5,954 nucleotides of DNA from Candidatus Bathyarchaeota archaeon (lineage in GTDB: Archaea; Thermoproteota; Bathyarchaeia; Bathyarchaeales; B26-1): positions 1 through 5,954 of the forward strand of contig QMYL01000067.1 of the NCBI GenBank assembly GCA_003662645.1. The letters run 5' to 3'. The translations under genes were made by a program, and so were the position numbers. Below the pieces are notes generated by a model. It was not told where the DNA came from. It made no database searches and saw only the letters and a program-made list of their open reading frames with translations. This document shows positions 1 through 4,230 of the stretch, piece after piece (positions within the stretch are counted from its first letter, which is position 1; every line of letters begins with the position of its first letter).

Positions 1-246
1 AGATCCGACAAGGTTAGGATGCAGGCCGCCTCAGCCCTGGAGGTGGCTGGGAGGTGCGAGGTTGTCAAGGTTGAGAGGTTTGAGGGCGAGACCTTCGATG
101 ACGTCGTTTTGAGGGTTGCCAAGGAGATGGGGTGCGCCGTAGCTACGAATGACAGAGAGATGAGGAGGAGGCTGAGGCATGAGGGCATACCCGTGGTCTA
201 CCTAAGGGGGAGGAGCCGACTCGAGGTTGATGGATACATCCCATGA
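1..246 (+). CDS. PIN-domain (Fcf1/VapC-like) protein, 3' part
   Basis: The frame is open from base 1 to a TGA at 244-246, so the gene begins before the window. The ATG at 19 is probably internal, because the codons ahead of it read as protein and there is no Shine-Dalgarno. The visible 81 residues match the C-terminal half of the archaeal PIN proteins annotated as Fcf1-like rRNA-processing nucleases. A stretch with FDDVVLRVAKEMG (a conserved Asp at the metal site) is followed by AVATNDREMRRRL (a second conserved acidic pair) and then by VVYLRGRSRLEVDG, a tail typical of this archaeal family. PIN domains are Mg/Mn-dependent single-strand RNases; whether this one processes rRNA or acts otherwise is not shown. 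From memory of archaeal gene order, such genes often follow the translation factor aIF2 gamma and precede the RNA polymerase subunit RpoE'. The upstream side is not visible, and downstream the neighbour is convergent and unrelated. A VapC-type toxin is less likely, given the tail. Confidence 0.8.
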   Translation, partial: RSDKVRMQAASALEVAGRCEVVKVERFEGETFDDVVLRVAKEMGCAVATNDREMRRRLRHEGIPVVYLRGRSRLEVDGYIP

Positions 247-264
247 GGGCTGGAAACCAGCCTC
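245..264. other. Hairpin between convergent genes
   Basis: GGCTGG at 248-253 and CCAGCC at 257-262 form a perfect 6-bp stem around an AAA loop. Bases 245-246 can pair with 263-264 across a bulged G. The structure overlaps the stop of the PIN gene and lies just past the stop of the convergent deacetylase gene, so either transcript could fold it near its 3' end. There is no clear T-run beside it. It may act as an mRNA 3'-end structure, but this is a weak functional claim. Confidence 0.4.
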
Positions 265-274
265 AAGCCTTTCG

Positions 275-1699
275 TTAGATGGTTTCCCTAACGCTCGCCC
301 CCACCCCATGGGCGTTCACAACCTCACATATTATGGTGAAGGGTTCATCCTTCCTGTATCCCCTTTCTATCGGGTATATTATCTTACCCCTTCTGTTGTC
401 GAGCCAATCATTCACCGGGAGCTTGTAATCCTTTATCTCCCTCCCTAGGTGGTCCGTGTAGTATCGGCCATCCCCATCGATAACTGTGAGCTTCCACTCG
501 ATTATCTGAGCCTTCGGGTCGACGCCCTCAACGATTATCTGGATGGCGTAGCCTCCCCTAACCGGCTCGCCATCACAGGGCCTCCGAACCTCCAACTCGT
601 CGATGTATAGTTTAACCTCAGGGGTTGACGGCTCGGTTAGGGGTTCTGGGGAGACTATGACCCTCTGGTCCCCTGGAACCACATCGTAATAGAGCTTGCC
701 GTCCCGAATCCACGACCTCAACCTAGTCAGTTCTCCTCCTTCCTCCGTATAGACGTATGGGGGCTTTCCACCTTCAAGGTTCGGATGGCATATCGTTAGG
801 GGCATATTATAGATCCTCCTCCCGTAGAGCTCCCCTCTCAGGTCCTTTGGTAGTTCCATGCTGAGCCGGTACGTCCATAGGCCATCCTCAACACTCCAGT
901 CCTCTATGCGGGTATACCTTCTCTCAACGATATACCTGACAGCCCTCTCGACGCTCGTAGACCATAGGAACCCCATCATATCACGATCCTCCGATAGCTT
1001 CAGAAGGTTCTCCTCGAGGTTATCCGTGTTTAGGTATCCATGCCCCCACAAGTGCGTGTACAACCTTCTGGCTTTGATATCCTTCGTAACTTGATCGTAT
1101 ACATCCCAGACGTCACGAGTGTTCTGGAACACCTCGGTACTGCGTGATGGTACATCCAACTCCCAGTGGTGGAATTCGCCTCTAGGCTGCCTCTGGGCGC
1201 AATAGACGTACCCAACCTCCCTAGCGACCTCGCCATGTCCGCGGTTTACATGGTCAAGCGACCACGGCAGCCAAGTCGATATTATAGGGTGTCCAGTAAT
1301 CCTGAATATGCCGTCTCGAGCCTTCGTGAGTTGTTCAGCTATGGCTTTATATCCCTCCTCTTTATCGGCCCAGCTTCCCTGCCAAAGCTCCCTATCATGG
1401 TTGTATCCGTGGGCGACTATGCTGTGTCCGGCTAGGAACATCTCCTTCAGTTCGACCTCGCTTGGGTATGGGGGTTTCATCTCTGGGTAGGGTCCGCCTT
1501 CAACGTAGGGTTTAACGATTATCCCAGCTGAGAGCTTGAAGCCGTACCTCTCGAAGGACTTGAAGATGGATGAGTAGATCATGTAGTTGTCGTCGTCTGT
1601 CGTTAGGAGTAGAAGGTGCCTCCTGGCGTGTCTGTAATAGCATATCTGGGGGTAGTTCATGTATTGTGGGAACCAATCCTTCGGGAAGGATGGAGCCAT
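275..1699 (-). CDS. NodB-like polysaccharide deacetylase-fold protein with beta-rich C-terminus
   Basis: This is a 474-residue protein counted from the ATG at 1699. The frame extends upstream to a TTG at 1729, but that codon sits too close to the likely TATA box. Near the N-terminus, strand LLLLTTDDDN (about residues 29-38) gives the catalytic and metal Asp motif of carbohydrate esterase family 4 / NodB barrels. AHGYNHD (96-102) supplies the H-x3-H metal pair at His97 and His101, so the Asp-His-His metal site looks complete. WLPWS (143-147) lies where the family's substrate-groove motif is expected, and YTHLWGHG (214-221) may hold the late catalytic His. After the barrel comes a beta-rich region (about 265-355) and a probable Ig-like domain (about 365-474). 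No signal peptide or membrane helix is visible, so it probably acts in the cytoplasm, which is unlike secreted chitin or peptidoglycan deacetylases. The fold also serves other amide hydrolases, so the substrate is unknown. It is transcribed divergently from the INO1-family gene. Confidence 0.8.
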   Translation of the reverse strand: MAPSFPKDWFPQYMNYPQICYYRHARRHLLLLTTDDDNYMIYSSIFKSFERYGFKLSAGIIVKPYVEGGPYPEMKPPYPSEVELKEMFLAGHSIVAHGYNHDRELWQGSWADKEEGYKAIAEQLTKARDGIFRITGHPIISTWLPWSLDHVNRGHGEVAREVGYVYCAQRQPRGEFHHWELDVPSRSTEVFQNTRDVWDVYDQVTKDIKARRLYTHLWGHGYLNTDNLEENLLKLSEDRDMMGFLWSTSVERAVRYIVERRYTRIEDWSVEDGLWTYRLSMELPKDLRGELYGRRIYNMPLTICHPNLEGGKPPYVYTEEGGELTRLRSWIRDGKLYYDVVPGDQRVIVSPEPLTEPSTPEVKLYIDELEVRRPCDGEPVRGGYAIQIIVEGVDPKAQIIEWKLTVIDGDGRYYTDHLGREIKDYKLPVNDWLDNRRGKIIYPIERGYRKDEPFTIICEVVNAHGVGASVRETI

Positions 1700-1729
1700 A
1701 CCGCCGACCCCACACCATCCAGTTATCAA

Positions 1730-1750
1730 CGGATAAAGATAAGGTTTATA
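1730..1750 (-). promoter_or_regulatory. Candidate TATA region for the deacetylase gene
   Basis: Read on the minus strand, TATAAACC covers 1750-1743 and is followed by a second AT-rich element, ATCTTTATCC, at about 1739-1730. Archaeal TATA centres lie about 26 bases before the start site, so the first box predicts a start near 1720 and a leader of about 20 bases before the ATG at 1699. That leader contains the G-rich GGTGTGGGG, a poor Shine-Dalgarno. The box is nearly symmetrical (TTTATA on the plus strand) and could also serve the divergent gene. Confidence 0.4.
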
Positions 1751-1784
1751 CGGAGCTTGACCGTTTGGAGGGATAATCGGCAGA

Positions 1785-1792
1785 CTTTTATC
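1785..1792 (+). promoter_or_regulatory. Candidate TATA box for the INO1-family gene
   Basis: CTTTTATC lies 36 bases ahead of the TTG start at 1828. It predicts transcription from about 1814, giving a short leader that begins near the GAGAGGG at 1814-1820. This G-rich stretch ends 7 bases before the start codon and would be the ribosome binding site. A better-looking TTTATA at 1745-1750 is an alternative, with a leader of about 50 bases. Confidence 0.35.
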
Positions 1793-1827
1793 TTGATAAG
1801 GTGAATATGGGTTGAGAGGGATAATCC

Positions 1828-2886
1828 TTGCCTAAGATAAGGGTTGCATTAATCGGTGTCGGGAACTGCGCCTCGGCGATAGTGCAGGGTATCCAATACT
1901 ACCGGAACATAGATGAGGAAAGGGAGGCGATAGGGCTGAGACACCTATACCTTGGCGGCTACCACCCCAGGGATATAGAGGTCGTATGCGCCTTCGACGT
2001 CGAGGCTGGAAAAGTTGGGAGGGACCTGTCGGAGGCCATATTCAGCCCACCGAACAACGCCAGGAGGTTCGCTGAGGTTCCGAAATTGAACGTGAAGGTC
2101 TTGAGGGGCCCCCTCATGGATGGGATAAGTGAGACTCTGAGGGGGGAGGTTGAGATAGACGACTCGGAGGAGGTGGATGTGGCCCAGAGCCTCAAGGAGA
2201 GCGAGGCTGAGATAGCGATCAACCTCCTCCCAAGCGGCTCGACCGAGGCTCCAAAACGCTACGCAGAGGAATCCCTGAGGGCTGGATGCGCCTTCATAAA
2301 CGCCACCCCAACGAGGATAGCCAGTGACCCATCATGGATCCGTAGGTTCGGTGAGGCTGGGCTACCGGTAATCGGGGATGACCTAACAGATCAGGTTGGT
2401 GCAACCATACTCCACAAGACGCTGCTGAAGATGTTGAGTGAGAGGGGCATACACGTATCGGAGACGTACCAACTCGATGTTGGGGGTGGAACCGAATCCC
2501 TAGACACCCTCGAGAGGGCTAGGGATGTGAAGAGGAGGATAAAGACCGAGTCCGTTAGGGCTGTACTACCATACGAAGCCTCGATAATCGCTGGGTCAAC
2601 CGACTACGTCGATTTCCTAGGCAACAGGAGAGACAGCTACTTCTGGCTTAGGGGGCTATACTTCGGCGGGACCCCACTATACTTGGATATAAAACTCAGC
2701 ACATTTGACGCACCGAACGCTGGATCAGTTATGATGGATGTGATAAGGGCGACGAAGATAGCCCTCGAGAGGGGTGACTCCGGACATATACTGCCCATCT
2801 CAGCCTACGCCTTCAAGAGGCCGGTTAAGATAATCCCGCCGGATGAGGCTGACAGGCTGTTCGAGGAGTACATCAAGTGGGGATGA
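1828..2886 (+). CDS. Myo-inositol-1-phosphate synthase (INO1) family protein
   Basis: This 352-residue protein is of the usual length for prokaryotic inositol-1-phosphate synthases, which use NAD to cyclise glucose 6-phosphate. The TTG start places the Rossmann strand at residues 4-9 and the NAD motif GVGNCAS at 10-16, as in the family. An in-frame stop lies a few codons upstream and the G-rich GAGAGGG precedes the start. Family segments follow in order: LPSGSTEA (134-141), INATPTRIASDPSW (157-170), GDDLTDQVGAT (183-193), ETYQLDVGG (212-220), DYVDFL (259-264), LDIKLSTFDAPNAGS (286-300) and SAYAFKRP (325-332). Lys289 and Lys330 are kept. The usual GDD-[IV]-KSQ-x-GAT has Thr187-Asp188 in place of Lys-Ser, and the usual LNVGGN reads LDVGGG. 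Other archaea use inositol phosphate for archaetidylinositol lipids and for the heat-stress solute di-myo-inositol phosphate. Because of the changed active site this copy may be a paralogue with another product. Family assignment is secure; exact reaction is not. Confidence 0.9.
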   Translation: MPKIRVALIGVGNCASAIVQGIQYYRNIDEEREAIGLRHLYLGGYHPRDIEVVCAFDVEAGKVGRDLSEAIFSPPNNARRFAEVPKLNVKVLRGPLMDGISETLRGEVEIDDSEEVDVAQSLKESEAEIAINLLPSGSTEAPKRYAEESLRAGCAFINATPTRIASDPSWIRRFGEAGLPVIGDDLTDQVGATILHKTLLKMLSERGIHVSETYQLDVGGGTESLDTLERARDVKRRIKTESVRAVLPYEASIIAGSTDYVDFLGNRRDSYFWLRGLYFGGTPLYLDIKLSTFDAPNAGSVMMDVIRATKIALERGDSGHILPISAYAFKRPVKIIPPDEADRLFEEYIKWG

Positions 2887-2903
2887 TGTGGAGCATCCCC
2901 ATT
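2876..2903 (+). other. Stem-loop spanning the INO1-family stop codon
   Basis: TGGGGATG at 2878-2885 and CATCCCCA at 2894-2901 form a perfect 8-bp stem around an 8-base loop. A G-U and an A-U pair (2877/2902 and 2876/2903) lengthen it to 10 pairs. The TGA stop (2884-2886) sits at the top of the left arm. No T-run follows, so it does not resemble an archaeal or bacterial intrinsic terminator. A role in 3'-end protection or translation termination is possible but unproven. Confidence 0.45.
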
Positions 2904-2920
2904 GATCCAAGTATACCCGG

Positions 2921-2928
2921 TATAATAG
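2921..2928 (+). promoter_or_regulatory. Candidate TATA box ahead of the UroD-like fragment
   Basis: TATAATAG is preceded by CCGG and predicts a start near 2950, eight bases before the ATG at 2958. If functional it would be the surviving promoter of the former full-length gene. It matches archaeal TATA boxes only by composition and spacing. Confidence 0.3.
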
Positions 2929-2957
2929 ATGCGATGAGCGTATAGGACCGTGGGGGC

Positions 2958-3137
2958 ATGGCCGGTCTAAAGGTTACACCTCATGAAAACTTCATGTTGG
3001 CAGTGGGGCATGAAGAACCCTACTGGCTTCCCATCCCCATATTCGATGACTCGGTCGCTTACGTTCATCATGGAATTATGAAGAGAGACGTGAGGTCTCT
3101 GTCCGTAGAGCTATCAAGCGGGGGAGAAAAGGCTTAA
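2958..3137 (+). pseudogene. N-terminal remnant of a uroporphyrinogen-decarboxylase-family gene
   Basis: A 59-codon frame starts with ATG at 2958, after a G-rich GTGGGGG, and ends at TAA 3135-3137; an in-frame TAG lies at 2943-2945. Residues 5-30 read KVTPHENFMLAVGHEEP followed by YWLPIPIFDD. This closely resembles the opening of UroD-fold proteins (pattern TPxENFLxAxRxEEPxxVPxP), a family that includes haem-pathway decarboxylases and corrinoid methyltransferases. Members have about 330-400 residues, whereas here the similarity stops near residue 45, before any catalytic or cofactor residue. The other two forward frames across 3080-3160 show no continuation, so this is not a simple single frameshift within the window; a deletion seems to have joined the fragment to the promoter region of the next gene. 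The last codons overlap that gene's TATA box. It may still be transcribed as a small protein, but a conserved independent function is doubtful. Confidence 0.6.
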
Positions 3138-3140
3138 ATA
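3133..3140 (+). promoter_or_regulatory. TATA box of the Ntn-hydrolase gene (leaderless)
   Basis: CTTAAATA is preceded by the purine-rich GAGAAAAGG, a plausible BRE. Its centre at about 3137 predicts transcription from roughly 3162-3164, which coincides with the TTG (3161) and GTG (3164) start codons. No Shine-Dalgarno is present, so a leaderless mRNA is expected, a common arrangement for first genes of operons in Thermoproteota. Confidence 0.55.
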
Positions 3141-3160
3141 ATCAGTCGGTTTGTGGACAA

Positions 3161-4210
3161 TTGGTGTCTTCGTTGTCTCTCTTCCCGGTTGAGCTGGAAG
3201 GTTCACCGCGAGAGATAGGGTATAAAAGGGGCAGGATCTTCCGAGACCTCATCAGGTCGATTGCCGAGGCTAGACTGACAAAGATAACTGGAGCTAGGAG
3301 GAGAGACCACATGGAGATGGCCCTACGGATAGAGAGCGTACTCAACGAGACTTACCCCGAACTCGTCGAGGAGTTGAGGGGCATGGCTGAAGGCTCAAAC
3401 CTGGACTATGAGGATATCTTGATGCTGAATGCGTGGTGGGACAACCCGATCGGCTGCAGTAACGTCGCCTTGACCGAGACTTCAAAGGGTCCAGCGCTCG
3501 GGTCAACGTTGGACATCGGACGGTCGCCATACTTGGCCATGATGCTATTCAAGCCTGAGAAGGGATACTCCTTCATCCATGTGGCGAGTCCGGGTTTGCT
3601 GGGCGTGGCTAGGGCGATGAATGAGGCTGGTTTATGCCTAGGAGGCTCAAGCGTGAAGGCCACCGACATGGGGATGGGCTTCCCAAGGTACGCCCTATAC
3701 AGGGTCGTCATCCAATACTGCTCAACCGTGGAGGAGAGTATAAGGCTCTTCGAGAGGTTCAGGGAGGGCTACAGGAACCCGGCTAACGTCATACTGCTCG
3801 ATAAGGATGGGAACGCCGCGGTGGTGGAGCAGACGAACACGAGGGTCGCTGTGAGATGGGCTGAGGATGGAGGGGTCGCGTGCACAAACCACTACGTTGA
3901 GGAGGAGACTAGAAGGCTGCAGAGGCCAGCCCGAACTGAGGAGGAGGTTAAGAGGTTAAGGAACTCGATAGCCCGCTACAAACGGTTGGTTAACTTTATA
4001 AGGAGGGCGGACAGAGAGAACCCGGTGGAGAGCTTGAAGAGGATCCTACGCTCTCACGGCCGCGGGGGGCTCTGCCAACACGGCGGCTTCGGTAGGCTAC
4101 ACGCAACTGTTGCCTTCATAATGCTGCCCAGAACGGGGGAGTTTTATGCATCACAGCCAGTAGGCTTCTACTGCCAAAGCCAATTCATAAGGTATACCCC
4201 GTTCCAGTGA
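3161..4210 (+). CDS. C45 / penicillin acyltransferase-like Ntn-hydrolase
   Basis: This 349-residue protein belongs to the acyl-CoA:6-aminopenicillanic acid acyltransferase (AAT, peptidase C45) group, whose usual length it matches. Members are N-terminal-nucleophile enzymes that cut themselves before a Cys and then hydrolyse or transfer amide-linked acyl groups. The likely nucleophile is Cys99 in IGCSNVAL, with predicted cleavage at Gly98-Cys99 into chains of about 98 and 250 residues. Supporting motifs are ELEGSPREIGYKRG (11-24), the ALGSTLDIG strand (112-120), TNHYVEEE (242-249) with the oxyanion Asn243, and SHGRGGLCQHG (298-308). No signal peptide is seen, so it is probably cytoplasmic. The start is either TTG 3161 or GTG 3164. 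The TATA spacing predicts a leaderless mRNA and fits GTG 3164 slightly better, which would remove only one residue. The next gene follows after 20 bases and is probably cotranscribed. The natural substrate is unknown, and amide-linked acyl sugars or peptides are possible. Confidence 0.82.
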   Translation: MVSSLSLFPVELEGSPREIGYKRGRIFRDLIRSIAEARLTKITGARRRDHMEMALRIESVLNETYPELVEELRGMAEGSNLDYEDILMLNAWWDNPIGCSNVALTETSKGPALGSTLDIGRSPYLAMMLFKPEKGYSFIHVASPGLLGVARAMNEAGLCLGGSSVKATDMGMGFPRYALYRVVIQYCSTVEESIRLFERFREGYRNPANVILLDKDGNAAVVEQTNTRVAVRWAEDGGVACTNHYVEEETRRLQRPARTEEEVKRLRNSIARYKRLVNFIRRADRENPVESLKRILRSHGRGGLCQHGGFGRLHATVAFIMLPRTGEFYASQPVGFYCQSQFIRYTPFQ

Positions 4211-4216
4211 GGTTTC

Positions 4217-4224
4217 GGAGGAGG
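4217..4224 (+). promoter_or_regulatory. Strong Shine-Dalgarno fixing the ATG at 4231
   Basis: GGAGGAGG ends six bases before the ATG at 4231. It decides between this ATG and an in-frame GTG at 4207 that overlaps the preceding stop. It also contrasts with the leaderless gene upstream and fits an internal operon gene. Confidence 0.7.
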
Positions 4225-4230
4225 CCCAAT

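Noticed and set aside
227..448. A 73-codon plus-strand frame past the PIN gene
   Set aside because: It overlaps the PIN gene end and is antisense to the C-terminus of the deacetylase. There is no ribosome binding site and no recognisable motif.
1700..1729. TTG start at 1729 for the minus-strand deacetylase
   Set aside because: It would add ten residues (ITGWCGVGG after the start) with no family match, lies just ahead of the predicted transcription start near 1720, and has no ribosome binding site. ATG 1699 is simpler.
2876..2903. Intrinsic terminator after the INO1-family gene
   Set aside because: The hairpin is not followed by a T-run, and archaeal termination depends on T-rich tracts, so only a stem-loop of unknown role is claimed.
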